The notes: generated by a model not told the origin, from the sequence alone. A stretch of DNA of 64,000 nt from Bacillus sp. FJAT-27445 (GCF_001510665.1 NZ_LMTI01000002.1:642044-706043), one strand, 5' to 3'. Counted from the first letter of the stretch, positions 27,242 through 37,322 are shown. A program made the numbers and translations.

Positions 27242-28309
27242 ATTTGGCAAAACTCTTTGAATAAAACGATAGGCGATGCCGTTCACATAGAAAAACTGGC
27301 TGACCGGCCCCCCTGATTTGATAATTTTCCTTGCAAGCTTACGTACTCCCTCCTGCCGGCGTACTTTTTCGTCAGACAGGTATATCCCTAGGAGCCCTCG
27401 GTTAATCAGCCTGTGGAAACGCTGGTTCGGAAGCCCTTCCGTATGCCGGTCGGCTTCTTTCATAAAGTGCATCAGCCGGTTGAAAAGGACCTCCTGGTTT
27501 TTGTAATAAAAGCAGAAGTTCAAATCCCCCCCGGCACGGTCCTCCTCCTGGTCAATCAAATAGTCGAGCAGGATATGGAGTCCCTGTATATACGGGAAAT
27601 ACCCATTCATGACCTTTTCCGCTTCCCCTTTGCCAAAATCAGTTCCAAGCGCATACGAGATAAGGCAGAAAATGCCCAGCGTCGAGCCGGAACAGGCGGA
27701 GAATTCGTACCATTCCATGTCGGGCATCCTCGTTTTATGCCTCGCAAACCATTCCTGCAAGCGGATTTCCCGCTCCTCAAGCTTAACATGCTTGTGAACC
27801 TGGAGCTCGCAATAATAGCCGCATAATTCGAGAAGATGATCCCTAATGACAGGGTATCTTGTCATCGAAGACAGAACTAAATTGCATACGGCGACAAGCT
27901 CTGCAAGATAGCCGCCATCATCACGGTCCTCCCGCTTTTTATAGTAATCGCCGAATGACTGGCCCGGGATGAGCGCATCGAACATCGCATCATGAAGGCT
28001 GGCGAAATCATCCGGGTCAAGGGAGGTGCTCCGGTCGCAAAGATTATCCAAATAGTCGCTGATCGTTTGGTAGGCAACAATAAATTTTATCGCCTTTTTA
28101 TACTCTTCTTTTGCGATTAGGCCTAGGATGGCTCCGCCTTCACAATGGAACGCTTTTGTTTCAATGCTGGCAAGTGCCTGCCTCCGCAGTTCCTCATTCG
28201 GAATGGCTTCCGCTCTTTTTTGCCAGTAGGAAAGCTCCTCTTTTACCGCAGGAAAAATTTTTCTGTACGTCTTGGCCATCAAGCTGGCCGGTTTCATTGG
28301 AATCCCCAT
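27239..28309 (-). CDS. ytpB: Tetraprenyl-beta-curcumene synthase family protein (YtpB)
   Basis: A 356-residue, helix-rich protein of the DUF2600 family. In B. subtilis YtpB cyclises tetraprenyl diphosphate to tetraprenyl-beta-curcumene, the precursor of sesquarterpenes found in spores. The Asp-rich segment ISDYLDNLCDRS (about residue 82) is the likely diphosphate/Mg site. GTAGGTGATG lies before the ATG at 28309; a second ATG is 12 bases inside. ytpA lies 110 bases upstream on the same strand, as in B. subtilis. Confidence 0.9.
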   Translation of the reverse strand: MGIPMKPASLMAKTYRKIFPAVKEELSYWQKRAEAIPNEELRRQALASIETKAFHCEGGAILGLIAKEEYKKAIKFIVAYQTISDYLDNLCDRSTSLDPDDFASLHDAMFDALIPGQSFGDYYKKREDRDDGGYLAELVAVCNLVLSSMTRYPVIRDHLLELCGYYCELQVHKHVKLEEREIRLQEWFARHKTRMPDMEWYEFSACSGSTLGIFCLISYALGTDFGKGEAEKVMNGYFPYIQGLHILLDYLIDQEEDRAGGDLNFCFYYKNQEVLFNRLMHFMKEADRHTEGLPNQRFHRLINRGLLGIYLSDEKVRRQEGVRKLARKIIKSGGPVSQFFYVNGIAYRFIQRVLPN

Positions 28310-28420
28310 TCACATCACCTACAATCAGAAAAAACCAGAAACAAGGCTGTTCACAGCCTAATGAGGTGGGCTGCCGCCACATGGCCATCCCCTTGTTTCC
28401 GGGCTGCATTTCTTTATTTA

Positions 28421-29227
28421 TTATTCGATTACATAGCCGATTCCACGCAGCTGGCTATTCACAAATTCAAGCGCATATTCAAATACCTTTTCGCGCTCCG
28501 GTTCATTAAAAATTTCATGATAGAACTCCGGCCACTCCTTAAACCGTTTTTCAGACAGCGGCGCTTGGTTAAACCAGCTCCTGACAGCTTTTTTGTTGAC
28601 AATCAGATCATCGCCGGCCTGCATGACAAGCGCGGGAACATCCTGTATTTGCCCGAGTTGATGAAAGGCAGCCTTCATGGCAGCCTGAAGCTCACGGTAC
28701 CACCGGACTGAAACCTTCGTCACATAAAGAGTGTCATTCAAATCAAATTCCTGTACTTCCTTGTTTCTTGTCGCCATTTTAACCGAAATTCCTGAATTCA
28801 TCCTGAGCGATGGAAATACAGCATTCATCCCGTAAGACAGTAGGTTTAGGAATCTGGAGGGCTCATGGACAAGGCCAAGGCACGGCGAAGACAAAATCGC
28901 CCCGGCAATCGTCAGTTTTTCTTCCTGCAGAAGCCTGATTGCAATCAATCCGCCCATGCTGTGGCCTAGCAGGAAAACCGGCAGGCCGTATGTATAGGCT
29001 GCCTCAATCCAGTCCTTCACCTCTGTCAAATATTCGTCAAACGAATCAATATGGCCTCGGTATGCGCGCGTAGTCATCCCCTGGCCAGGAAGGTCGCCCA
29101 TGATCACATGGAACCCGGACGAGCGCCACATTTCAATCAGCCATCCGTAGCGCCTATGATGCTCCATGGCTCCGTGCACCATCACGATAACGGCTTTTGC
29201 TTCGCCGTCTGCTTCCCATTTCCACAT
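28421..29227 (-). CDS. ytpA: Alpha/beta hydrolase YtpA (lysophospholipase-like)
   Basis: 268 residues with the monoacylglycerol lipase-type fold. MVHGAMEHHRRY forms the oxyanion region, LLGHSMGG holds the nucleophile Ser (about residue 91), and EFYHEIFNEPER contains the likely catalytic His. In B. subtilis YtpA is linked to the phospholipid-derived antibiotic bacilysocin. AGGAAGGTTTT precedes the ATG. It is upstream of ytpB on the same strand and probably in one transcript. Confidence 0.9.
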   Translation of the reverse strand: MWKWEADGEAKAVIVMVHGAMEHHRRYGWLIEMWRSSGFHVIMGDLPGQGMTTRAYRGHIDSFDEYLTEVKDWIEAAYTYGLPVFLLGHSMGGLIAIRLLQEEKLTIAGAILSSPCLGLVHEPSRFLNLLSYGMNAVFPSLRMNSGISVKMATRNKEVQEFDLNDTLYVTKVSVRWYRELQAAMKAAFHQLGQIQDVPALVMQAGDDLIVNKKAVRSWFNQAPLSEKRFKEWPEFYHEIFNEPEREKVFEYALEFVNSQLRGIGYVIE

Positions 29228-29372
29228 AAAACCTTCCTCCCAGCAACCGAAAACTAAACGTTAAAAGTACTATAACATAGAAATGCAACTGGCATATCCA
29301 ATAAGCTTTGCAAGTTTGGGACAAATTCCGGTACACTTTCAATGAATGATAAACATAAAGGGGAGTAATTAA

Positions 29373-29897
29373 ATGATTTATCCGTATAAGGGCAAGTATC
29401 CGCAAATTGATGATACGGCATTCATCGCCGATTTTGTAACGATATCCGGGGACGTGGAAATCGGCCCGGATTCAAGCGTCTGGTATAACACGGTCATCAG
29501 GGGTGATATCTCGCCAACAATCATCGGAAAAAAAGTCAATATCCAGGATAACTCCGTCCTTCACCAAAGCCCCGGCAATCCGCTTATCCTTGAGGATGAA
29601 GTAACGATCGGCCATCAATGCACCCTTCACAGCTGCATCGTCAGGAAAAAAGCGCTCATCGGGATGGGTTCTATTGTCCTCGACCGGGCCGAAATAGGCG
29701 AGGGTGCCTTCATTGGCGCGGGAAGCCTCGTTCCTCCCGGTAAAAAAATCCCTGCTGGCACCCTGGCATTGGGAAGGCCAGCCAAAGTCGTCCGAGAACT
29801 GACCCCCGAAGACGTAAAGGAAATGGAGCGGATTACAAAGGAATACGCTGAAAAAGCGCAATATTACAAAGGCCTTTCTCCCATTATTCAAAAGTAA
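29373..29897 (+). CDS. ytoA: Gamma-class carbonic anhydrase-like protein (YtoA)
   Basis: A 174-residue left-handed beta-helix protein built of hexapeptide repeats. Putative zinc ligands are the His in NSVLHQSPGNP and the two in IGHQCTLHSC. The family includes active gamma-carbonic anhydrases and inactive relatives such as PaaY/YrdA, so activity is not certain. GGGGAGTAATTA precedes the ATG. It is monocistronic with a strong terminator. A beta-class carbonic anhydrase is also in the window at 43469-44026. Confidence 0.9.
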   Translation: MIYPYKGKYPQIDDTAFIADFVTISGDVEIGPDSSVWYNTVIRGDISPTIIGKKVNIQDNSVLHQSPGNPLILEDEVTIGHQCTLHSCIVRKKALIGMGSIVLDRAEIGEGAFIGAGSLVPPGKKIPAGTLALGRPAKVVRELTPEDVKEMERITKEYAEKAQYYKGLSPIIQK

Positions 29898-29952
29898 TGT
29901 GCTTGTAGTTTAGCGGCCAGCCTCCAGACTGTCAGCTTGTACTGGAACAAAA

Positions 29953-29985
29953 AGAAGCTCCCTGTCCTGCGGGAGCTTCTCTGTT
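29953..29985. terminator. Terminator between ytoA and asnB
   Basis: AGAAGCTCCC (29953-29962) pairs with GGGAGCTTCT (29971-29980), followed by CTGTTTT; TTTTTGTTCC follows on the minus strand, so it may serve both genes. Confidence 0.9.
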
Positions 29986-30036
29986 TTACTCTTGTAAGAA
30001 AACGAAATCAACCACACTAAAATTCCTTGCCAAAAA

Positions 30037-31926
30037 TCAATTCATCGGCTGAAATTCCTTTTCATTTCCAAAGGAATACTTATCCTCCACATAGACCTGG
30101 TGCCATACCATGAACATCAGAACGGTCCAGATTTTCCGGCTATTGTCAGCTTTGCCGAGGCAATGCTCATCGAGAAGCCTCAACACATACTGTTTGTTGA
30201 ACAGATGGTCTGTGTTGCTTTCACGGATAATATCCTTTGCCCACGAATTCATCTCTTCCTTCAGCCAGTGGCGGATTGGTACCGGGAAGCCAAGCTTTTT
30301 GCGGTTGAGCACATGCGCAGGCACAAAGCTTTCCGCCGCTTTCCTCAAAATATATTTCGTTGTCCCATTGGCAGTTTTCAAATCGGCGGGAATCCTTGAC
30401 GCTACTGCAAACACCTCTTTATCAAGGAACGGAACCCTGAGCTCGAGCGAATGTGCCATTGTCATTTTATCGGCCTTCAACAGAATGTCGCCGCGCATCC
30501 ACGTATGAATGTCGATATACTGCATCCGGTCGACTGGATTGTAGCCTTCACTTTCAGAGTAAAGTTTTTTCGTAATATCGGTGAAATCCAGGCCTTCCCG
30601 GTACACGTTCAACAGCTCGCGCTTCTCTTCCTCGGTGAACATTTTCGCATTCCCGATATAGCGTTCCTCCATCGGAGTGATACCGCGTTCAATAAAGCTT
30701 TTTCCCCTTGTCCCTTCAGGCATAATACCCGCGATTCCTTTTAAAAGGACTTTCCCTACCCGGGGAATCTTATTGAACACCTGCAGGTCTCCAGGCTCGC
30801 GGTAAATATTGTAGCCGCCGAACAACTCATCCGCGCCTTCGCCAGACAGGACAACCGTAACATGTTTCCTCGCCTCGCGCGCAACAAAGTATAGCGGCAC
30901 ACAGGCTGGGTCTGCAAGCGGGTCGTCCATATGCCACATGATTTTCGGCACCTCAGCCATATACTCCTCAGGTGTGATCACATAGCTGATGTTCTCGACG
31001 CCGAGCTTTTCCGCCGTTTCTTTAGCCACATCGATTTCACTGAAACCGTCCCGCTCAAAACCGACAGAAAACGTCTTGATCGCAGGGTGGAACTCCTTTG
31101 CAATCGAGGCAATAATTGATGAATCGATGCCTCCAGAAAGGAATGAGCCTACGGGTACGTCACTCCGCATATGCATGTTAACTGAATCGAAGAGGACGTC
31201 CCTAATTTCCTTGGTGAACTCATCCTCGGATTTCAATACAGGCGCGAAATGCGCCTTCCAGAACCTTTTGATTTCCATTTTTCCGCCGGCTTCTCTTGTA
31301 AAGTAATGGCCGGGCTCTAATTTATGGATTCCTTCTGTCATCGTTTCCGGCTCCGGAACGAATTGGTAGGTCAAGTAATGCTGGAGTGAATCATAGTTCA
31401 TCTCTTCATTTTCTAAGGCAAGGAGGATGCTTTTCTTTTCTGAAGCAAATAAAGTCTTGCCTTCATTTTCGTAATAAAAGAAAGGCTTGATCCCGAAATG
31501 GTCGCGGGCACCAAACAATTTCTTCTCCTGTTTGTCCCAAATGACAAAAGCGAACATTCCGCGAAGCTTTTGGACTGCCTTTTCCCCCAGGTGGCTATAG
31601 AGGGCAATAATAACTTCCGTATCAGAGCTTGTCGCAAAGGTAAGACCTTTCTGTAAAAGCTCATCGCGAAGTTCTACATAGTTATACACCTCGCCATTGA
31701 AGATAATCCAATAGCGCTCATTTTCATAAGTAAGCGGCTGTGCGCCGCATTCTATATCGATGATGCTCAGGCGTCTGAATCCAAACTGAATATGCTCGTC
31801 AAAATAATATCCGTCATCATCAGGCCCGCGGTGGGTGATGATATTATTCATGCTTTTAAAAAGCTTCTTATCCTCGTCCATAAAATTCTGTGCCTGGTCA
31901 TGAACACATCCGATAAAACCGCACAT
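30037..31926 (-). CDS. asnB: Asparagine synthetase (glutamine-hydrolysing)
   Basis: About 629 residues. The N-terminal class II glutaminase domain begins MCGFIGCV, with Cys as nucleophile after Met removal, so the ATG at 31926 is the start rather than one 12 bases upstream. The synthetase domain has the pyrophosphate loop SFLSGGIDSS (about residue 255). It makes asparagine from aspartate, glutamine and ATP. It is monocistronic, as B. subtilis asnB is when next to metK. Confidence 0.95.
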   Translation of the reverse strand: MCGFIGCVHDQAQNFMDEDKKLFKSMNNIITHRGPDDDGYYFDEHIQFGFRRLSIIDIECGAQPLTYENERYWIIFNGEVYNYVELRDELLQKGLTFATSSDTEVIIALYSHLGEKAVQKLRGMFAFVIWDKQEKKLFGARDHFGIKPFFYYENEGKTLFASEKKSILLALENEEMNYDSLQHYLTYQFVPEPETMTEGIHKLEPGHYFTREAGGKMEIKRFWKAHFAPVLKSEDEFTKEIRDVLFDSVNMHMRSDVPVGSFLSGGIDSSIIASIAKEFHPAIKTFSVGFERDGFSEIDVAKETAEKLGVENISYVITPEEYMAEVPKIMWHMDDPLADPACVPLYFVAREARKHVTVVLSGEGADELFGGYNIYREPGDLQVFNKIPRVGKVLLKGIAGIMPEGTRGKSFIERGITPMEERYIGNAKMFTEEEKRELLNVYREGLDFTDITKKLYSESEGYNPVDRMQYIDIHTWMRGDILLKADKMTMAHSLELRVPFLDKEVFAVASRIPADLKTANGTTKYILRKAAESFVPAHVLNRKKLGFPVPIRHWLKEEMNSWAKDIIRESNTDHLFNKQYVLRLLDEHCLGKADNSRKIWTVLMFMVWHQVYVEDKYSFGNEKEFQPMN

Positions 31927-32181
31927 TATGTATTTCACCTACTCCAATCATTGCATTTTCAAATTGAATTCTGCAAATTTATTTGCCGTCCGTACCACTA
32001 TACCTCACTCTTAAGGGACAGGAAGCCCTAACCATCCGCGGAAAACCACCGCTGATGGAAGGTTCACTTTATACTAACATTTTTCATTAAAAAATTGCAC
32101 TTGCAGGTTAAGGAAAAATACGGCAACACTTGGATTTTACACCAAAAAACGTGTTGCTAAACACCTTTTCCTTTATTGACG
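31927..32181. other. asnB upstream region with a possible leader hairpin
   Basis: No gene. On the minus strand CCATCAGCGG (32049-32058) can pair with CCGCGGATGG (32032-32041) around TGGTTTT, next to a weaker AGGG/CCCT stem. This would lie in the asnB 5' leader. No known riboswitch was recognised. Confidence 0.5.
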
Positions 32182-32224
32182 GAAATTAAAAACGGGAGTT
32201 GCATGATATTATGCAACTCCCGTT
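32182..32224 (-). terminator. Terminator of metK
   Basis: A perfect 14-bp stem (32191-32204 with 32211-32224, loop GATATT), followed on the minus strand by TTTTTAATTT. Confidence 0.95.
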
Positions 32225-32232
32225 AAGCCCAT

Positions 32233-33432
32233 TTATTTGGATGCCTGTTCCTTCAATGCGGCAACCTTGTCAGTACGCTCCCAAGGGAGGTCGACATCAT
32301 TGCGGCCAAAGTGGCCGTAAGCGGCTGTCTGCTTGTAAATTGGTTTGCGAAGGTCAAGCATGTTGATAATGCCTGCTGGGCGAAGATCGAAGTTGTTTTC
32401 AATCAATTCAACTAGGACCTCTTCGCTCACAGTACCAGTTCCAAACGTATCAACGGCAATGGAAACCGGCCTTGCAACTCCAATCGCGTAGGCAAGCTGT
32501 ACTTCAACCTTATCAGCAAGCCCAGCCGCGACTAGGTTCTTTGCAACATAGCGCGCAGCGTATGCTGCGGAACGGTCAACCTTTGTAGGATCCTTGCCCG
32601 AGAAAGCGCCGCCGCCGTGGCGAGCATAGCCGCCATACGTATCAACGATGATTTTACGGCCAGTCAAACCTGCATCGCCTTGAGGGCCGCCGATAACAAA
32701 ACGTCCAGTCGGGTTGATGAAGTATTTTGTTTTGTCATCAATGAGTTCCTGTGGTACGACAGGGTTAATGACATGCTTTTTAAGGTCGCTCTGGATTTGT
32801 TCAAGTGATGCCTCAGGTCCGTGTTGGGTTGAGATAACGATTGTATCAATCCGTACTGGATTGTTGTTTTCATCGTATTCAACTGTAACCTGTGTTTTCC
32901 CATCAGGGCGAAGATATAGAAGCGTTTCATCCTTACGAACTTCCGTCAGCCTGCGGGAAAGCTTGTGTGCAAGCGAAATAGGAAGCGGCATAAGTTCTTC
33001 TGTTTCATTGCAGGCAAAACCGAACATAAGGCCCTGGTCCCCTGCGCCAATTGATTCAATTTCTTCTTCGGACATACTGCCTTCACGGGCTTCAAGCGCC
33101 TGGTCAACACCCAATGCGATGTCGGCGGATTGCTCGTCAATAGAGGTTAGTACTGCGCAAGTATCGGCATCGAAGCCGTATTTTGCGCGAGTATACCCGA
33201 TTTCCCTTATAGTCTCGCGGACGATTTTAGGAATATCGACATATGTTGAAGTTGTGATTTCACCCGCTACAAGAACAAGCCCTGTTGTAACGGAAGTTTC
33301 TGCAGCGACGCGGGCGTTCGCGTCTTTTGCCAGGATTGCATCTAAAATCGAATCAGAAATCTGGTCGCAGATCTTATCTGGATGGCCTTCAGTTACTGAT
33401 TCAGATGTGAACAAACGGCGTTTTGATGGCAT
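32233..33432 (-). CDS. metK: S-adenosylmethionine synthetase
   Basis: 399 residues, making SAM from methionine and ATP. Signatures are [12 protein letters not shown] (residue 15 on), [10 protein letters not shown] and [19 protein letters not shown]. The ATG at 33432 follows AGGAGGAATCCAG; the frame extends upstream but lacks support. It is controlled by the SAM-I riboswitch upstream, a direct feedback loop. It is followed by a strong terminator. Confidence 0.98.
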   Translation of the reverse strand: MPSKRRLFTSESVTEGHPDKICDQISDSILDAILAKDANARVAAETSVTTGLVLVAGEITTSTYVDIPKIVRETIREIGYTRAKYGFDADTCAVLTSIDEQSADIALGVDQALEAREGSMSEEEIESIGAGDQGLMFGFACNETEELMPLPISLAHKLSRRLTEVRKDETLLYLRPDGKTQVTVEYDENNNPVRIDTIVISTQHGPEASLEQIQSDLKKHVINPVVPQELIDDKTKYFINPTGRFVIGGPQGDAGLTGRKIIVDTYGGYARHGGGAFSGKDPTKVDRSAAYAARYVAKNLVAAGLADKVEVQLAYAIGVARPVSIAVDTFGTGTVSEEVLVELIENNFDLRPAGIINMLDLRKPIYKQTAAYGHFGRNDVDLPWERTDKVAALKEQASK

Positions 33433-33600
33433 CTGGATTCCTCCTATATTTGCTTTATAAATGAGGTCAGCTGCATGGAACATTTCCGGCCTGCCTTGCA
33501 ACCTCGGTTTCACGGTACTCATTTCCCTAAGTAGTATGAAGTAAACATGGGGGTTTTATGAATACCCCGCTACTAAAGACGCTGATTAATAAGGCTGCAA

Positions 33601-33788
33601 ATAAAAAACCTTCCCTATTTGAGGAAAGGTTGACATCGCGTGATTTGCGCCTTTCACTCTTATCGTTCAAGGCATGCGCCTTGCGTCAGGTTGGCACCTT
33701 TGCTGAGCAAAAATTCCTCTGTAGCAGGTTGCCGGGCTTCATAGGGCCTGTCCCTCCACCGGCTCAGGATAAGAGAGTATCCGTTCAA
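33601..33788 (-). promoter_or_regulatory. SAM-I (S-box) riboswitch of metK
   Basis: The minus strand shows the S-box core: CTTATCCTGAGCCGGTGGAG, then GGGACAGGCCCTATGAAGC and CCGGCAACC, with the GACGCAAGGC helix and closing stem. A terminator (AACCTTTCC with GGAAGGTT, 33607-33631) ends in TTTTTTAT. High SAM should terminate transcription before metK. Confidence 0.97.
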
Positions 33789-33794
33789 GGTAAA

Positions 33795-33822
33795 ATCATA
33801 CCACACTGTCGAAGCATGTCAA
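33795..33822 (-). promoter_or_regulatory. SigA promoter of the metK riboswitch transcript
   Basis: TTGACA, a 16-base spacer and TATGAT on the minus strand, about 7 bases before the predicted transcript start. Confidence 0.85.
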
Positions 33823-33890
33823 TGATTTTTATAAGAAAAAATCAGCAGTTAAACCATCTATTTTAAACGTGAATTTTTACTATGAACCAA

Positions 33891-34265
33891 TTAAATGGAA
33901 CAGCTGCCATCCTCGCACTTTTCCCCCATCCATTTGATTCTGTTCCGGGCAATCCAATTATAAATGGGAATGCCAGCTTTCGAAGCAAATGGGAGATAAA
34001 GGAGAAGTGCCGGAATGAAGGTAAGCGGGAATTGGAGGAGCAGTTTCCTAATCGCAAAAAAACCCTTGTAAACCGTGCCATCCTCTTGAATAAGATGCAG
34101 TTCCCTGCGAAGGTCCAATGCCCTGAATGCCGGATTCAGTCCTTCCTTTTTATATTCCTGGAGCGACATCCACTTGATGCGTCCTAGCCAATCAAGTTTT
34201 TGTGACTTGGCCTTGGACTTGGTGCATAAAACGCAATTCCCGTCATAAAGCGCCAATAGCTTCAT
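33891..34265 (-). CDS. DCC-family thiol-disulfide oxidoreductase-like protein (DUF393)
   Basis: A 124-residue protein. The family motif DGNCVLC (DxxCxxC, residues 8-14) resembles a thioredoxin-type redox centre. A hydrophobic stretch near residues 75-100 may touch the membrane. The biological partner is unknown. GGAGGTGGGCTGGA precedes the ATG. It is divergent from pckA, with its 5' end about 130 bases from pckA. Confidence 0.85.
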   Translation of the reverse strand: MKLLALYDGNCVLCTKSKAKSQKLDWLGRIKWMSLQEYKKEGLNPAFRALDLRRELHLIQEDGTVYKGFFAIRKLLLQFPLTFIPALLLYLPFASKAGIPIYNWIARNRIKWMGEKCEDGSCSI

Positions 34266-34307
34266 TCCAGCCCACCTCCAAAAAATTAATTAAGAAAAAA
34301 ACAGTTA

Positions 34308-34343
34308 TTAGTATAGACCAATTAATCAAATGTGCTATACTAA
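34308..34343 (+). promoter_or_regulatory. pckA promoter with CcpN-like operator
   Basis: TAGACC, a 16-base spacer and TATACT (34336-34341) form a SigA promoter. TGTGCTATACT at 34331-34341 matches the B. subtilis CcpN consensus TRTGHYATAYW at every base. TTAGTATAG (34308-34316) is an exact inverted copy of CTATACTAA (34335-34343). CcpN represses gluconeogenic genes on glucose. Confidence 0.75.
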
Positions 34344-34393
34344 TCGTGAGATTAAATAACTTTGACAAACAAAAGCAAAGGGGAAATCAATAC

Positions 34394-35983
34394 ATGTTTG
34401 GTGTGCATAATCCAGAAACTCCGTTCAAACTTTTAAACGAAGCGAACCTTCAAGTCCAGCTCTCCGTTCCGGAATTGGTGGAAAAAGTATTGAGCCGTGG
34501 CGAAGGGCTGCTGACATCAACCGGTGCAATCAGCGTTTCGACTGGTAAATACACAGGCCGCTCTCCTGGAGATAAGTTCATTGCAGATGAAAAGTTGAGC
34601 AATAGCAAAATTGACTGGGGTGCCATAAATCAGCCTATTTCCGAAAAGGCATTCTCTACCCTCTATAATAAAGTACTGGATTATTTAAAACAAAAAAATG
34701 AACTATTTGTGTTTAACGGATTTGCTGGAGCCGATAAAAAATACCGTCTTCCAATCCAGGTTATTAATGAATATGCGTGGCACAATCTTTTTGCACACCA
34801 GCTCTTCATTCGCCCGGAGGAATCCGAATTGCTTGGCCACTCCCCGGAGTTCACCATCATTTCGGCCCCTGGCTTTAAAGCAGACCCTAAAGTGGATGGA
34901 ACTAAATCAGAAACATTCATCATTATATCTTTTGAAAAAAGGATTGTCCTAATCGGCGGTACTGAATACGCCGGTGAAATGAAGAAATCAATTTTTTCCG
35001 TCATGAATTATTTATTGCCGGAAGCAGGAATCATGCCAATGCACTGTTCAGCCAACGTAGGGATTGAAGGCGATGTCGCCCTGTTTTTCGGGCTGTCAGG
35101 TACAGGAAAAACGACTCTTTCCGCTGACCCGAACCGCCGCTTGATTGGCGACGACGAGCATGGCTGGTCGGCCAACGGCGTCTTTAACATCGAGGGAGGC
35201 TGCTATGCGAAAACAATCAGCCTGAGCCGTGAAAAAGAACCGCAAATCTTTGATGCGATCTGCTTTGGCACCGTCCTAGAGAACGTCGCGGTTGACCCAA
35301 ACAGCAGGCTGGCGGATTACGATGACGGTTCCTTGACTGAAAATACACGTGCTGCCTATCCTCTTGAAGCGATTAAGAACATTGTTTCGCCAAGCGTTGC
35401 CGGACATCCAAATACAATTGTATTCCTTACCGCGGATGCTTTCGGAGTCTTGCCTCCGATTTCAAAACTGACGAAGGAACAGGCAATGTACCACTTCCTA
35501 AGTGGTTACACATCTAAACTGGCCGGAACTGAGCGGGGAATTACCTCGCCGCAGGCAACATTCTCAACTTGCTTTGGGGCGCCTTTCCTGCCGCTGCCGG
35601 CAAATCGCTACGCTGAAATGCTCGGCGAGAAGATACTTGAGCATAATGCACAGGTATTCCTTGTTAACACAGGCTGGACTGGCGGAGCCTATGGAACCGG
35701 CAGCCGAATGAAGCTTTCCTATACCCGGTCTATGGTCCAGGCTGCCCTTGAAGGCGAGCTGAACAACATCGAAACGGTCCAAGATGACATCTTTGGCCTG
35801 CATGTGCCGCTCCATGTCCCAGGTGTTCCCGATGAAGTCCTTCAGCCTGAGAAAACATGGGCCGATCAAGAGGCCTATCGCGAAAAGGCAACAGAACTTG
35901 CTGAAAAATTCCGTAACAACTTCAAAAAGTTCGCTGGCGTCAACGCGGATATCGTGGAAAAAGGCGGCCCTATCGCCAAATAA
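34394..35983 (+). CDS. pckA: Phosphoenolpyruvate carboxykinase (ATP)
   Basis: 529 residues; converts oxaloacetate and ATP to phosphoenolpyruvate in gluconeogenesis. The P-loop is [16 protein letters not shown] (about residue 234) and the kinase-2 metal motif is LIGDDEHGW. The ATG at 34394 follows AAAGGGGAAATC; the frame is open much further upstream, but that part crosses the promoter. Predicted repression by CcpN fits its role. It ends at a strong terminator. Confidence 0.97.
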   Translation: MFGVHNPETPFKLLNEANLQVQLSVPELVEKVLSRGEGLLTSTGAISVSTGKYTGRSPGDKFIADEKLSNSKIDWGAINQPISEKAFSTLYNKVLDYLKQKNELFVFNGFAGADKKYRLPIQVINEYAWHNLFAHQLFIRPEESELLGHSPEFTIISAPGFKADPKVDGTKSETFIIISFEKRIVLIGGTEYAGEMKKSIFSVMNYLLPEAGIMPMHCSANVGIEGDVALFFGLSGTGKTTLSADPNRRLIGDDEHGWSANGVFNIEGGCYAKTISLSREKEPQIFDAICFGTVLENVAVDPNSRLADYDDGSLTENTRAAYPLEAIKNIVSPSVAGHPNTIVFLTADAFGVLPPISKLTKEQAMYHFLSGYTSKLAGTERGITSPQATFSTCFGAPFLPLPANRYAEMLGEKILEHNAQVFLVNTGWTGGAYGTGSRMKLSYTRSMVQAALEGELNNIETVQDDIFGLHVPLHVPGVPDEVLQPEKTWADQEAYREKATELAEKFRNNFKKFAGVNADIVEKGGPIAK

Positions 35984-35990
35984 TAGAGTT

Positions 35991-36021
35991 AGCCCTCCCA
36001 GTGAACGGGAGGGCTTTTTTA
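35991..36021 (+). terminator. Terminator of pckA
   Basis: AGCCCTCCC (35991-35999) pairs with GGGAGGGCT (36007-36015), followed by TTTTT. Confidence 0.95.
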
Positions 36022-36067
36022 TTATGCTGAACTACATGACAGCACCTTAAGAAACGCCTGTCAAAAA

Positions 36068-36094
36068 ATAAAAACTCCCGGCTTTTACCGGGAG
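36068..36094 (-). terminator. Terminator of ytmB
   Basis: CTCCCGG (36075-36081) pairs with CCGGGAG (36088-36094); the minus-strand tail is TTTTTATTTTTT. Confidence 0.88.
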
Positions 36095-36135
36095 CCCTCC
36101 TTAACCAAGGTATGTACCATCAATGTGTTTAATCG

Positions 36136-36378
36136 TCAATTCGGTGAACTTAGCGAAATGAGTTCGTAGGTAATCCGCGTTTTTCCGCCTTCAAGCTCTA
36201 CTTTTCTGATTTTTGCCGTTCCGTTTGAATCCGCATCAATCGTCCTTCTAATGTCAACCGGAATATCAATTGGATAAAGGCGATAGCCCTCTTTTTCAAG
36301 CTGAAACAAATTTTCCTCAAGCCTTTGCTCCCGGCCTTTGGTTACAATCATCGTATTCACTTCAAGAGGCATTCCCAT
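36136..36378 (-). CDS. ytmB: YtmB-like protein (DUF2584)
   Basis: An 80-residue protein starting MGMPLEVNTMIVTKGRE, with GYRLYPIDIPVDIRRT in the middle, matching Bacillus YtmB. It looks like a small mixed alpha/beta protein with no signal or catalytic motif; the function is unknown. The ATG at 36378 follows AAGGAGGAACAGGG. ytmA is 38 bases upstream, so they are likely cotranscribed. Confidence 0.87.
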   Translation of the reverse strand: MGMPLEVNTMIVTKGREQRLEENLFQLEKEGYRLYPIDIPVDIRRTIDADSNGTAKIRKVELEGGKTRITYELISLSSPN

Positions 36379-36416
36379 TCCCTGTTCCTCCTTCACTTTT
36401 TCTTTCTTTAATCATA

Positions 36417-37208
36417 TCACTTACGGCTGTGGCTTTTCATCCACTTCGCTACATCCTCGACAACTTTCCTGTTGACCGCCGGCGGGAAGAAATGGGTAAA
36501 TTCTCCAAAGTACCAGCTTTCGGCTGGCTTTTCCAGCTCCTTCAGCCTTTTTTCAAGCCGGTAAGAGTGCTCTGCGGAAACATTTCCGTCTTTCGCTCCA
36601 TGAATAATCAGGACGGGCACCTTAAGATTCTCCAATTCGTAAAGGGGCGTCCTGAATTGGTACCTTTCCGGGTATTTTACGGGGGTTCCCCCGATGACCC
36701 GTTTCATCATCCTTCTTAGGTCTTTTCTTTCTACATAAGTAAGAGCCATATCGCTAACCCCGCCCCAAGTCACCATCGAAGCCGCATCTGGGAATTCCAG
36801 CGCCGTTAAGAGCGCCATTACTCCACCTCGGGAAAAGCCAAATATATGGACCTCCTGGACAGCCGGGAGCGATTTCAATAGCAGGAACGCGGAAAAAGCG
36901 TCCTGACGGTCCTCACCGGCAAAATCCTCATCACCTTCCCCGCCCTGGTTTCCACGGTAAAAAGGAGCGAACACCGTGAACCCCTCCGATGCAAATTGCG
37001 CAATCCTTGCCGGGCGTACCTTCCCAACGTTTTTAATACCCCCGCGCAAATACAAAAATCCATCTGTTGGTTCATAGCCAACCGGTTTTGCAAGCAATCC
37101 TTTTACCCTCAGGCCGCCGGAAAAATAGGTAACCAAAGTCAGGGCCACATCCGGATTTGGCGAAGGGAATCGTTGCTCCGCTATGATTTGTCCATCTGCT
37201 GCCACCAT
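36417..37208 (-). CDS. ytmA: Alpha/beta hydrolase, prolyl oligopeptidase-like (YtmA)
   Basis: 263 residues. The nucleophile elbow is GFSRGG (about residue 123), an Asp-containing VLIIHGAKDG segment follows, and the catalytic His is probably in FGEFTHFFPP. It has S9-family peptidase/esterase features; the substrate is unknown. GGAGGGATACAG precedes the ATG. It runs into ytmB and is divergent from the ytlACD operon. Confidence 0.85.
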   Translation of the reverse strand: MVAADGQIIAEQRFPSPNPDVALTLVTYFSGGLRVKGLLAKPVGYEPTDGFLYLRGGIKNVGKVRPARIAQFASEGFTVFAPFYRGNQGGEGDEDFAGEDRQDAFSAFLLLKSLPAVQEVHIFGFSRGGVMALLTALEFPDAASMVTWGGVSDMALTYVERKDLRRMMKRVIGGTPVKYPERYQFRTPLYELENLKVPVLIIHGAKDGNVSAEHSYRLEKRLKELEKPAESWYFGEFTHFFPPAVNRKVVEDVAKWMKSHSRK

Positions 37209-37322
37209 CTGTATCCCTCCAACATTATATTTTTAAAAATATGGGCATTCACACAATCACATCAAGGCCCATACGATATCTCAAGAACAAATAGCCCATT
37301 ATTTTTGCCAGGAGGTATTGAT

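Noticed and set aside
32714..33460. 248-codon frame antisense to metK
   Set aside because: Mirror of a well-identified gene, without binding site or domain. The same reasoning removes other antisense frames over leuS, dat, ytqA, ccmF and menD.
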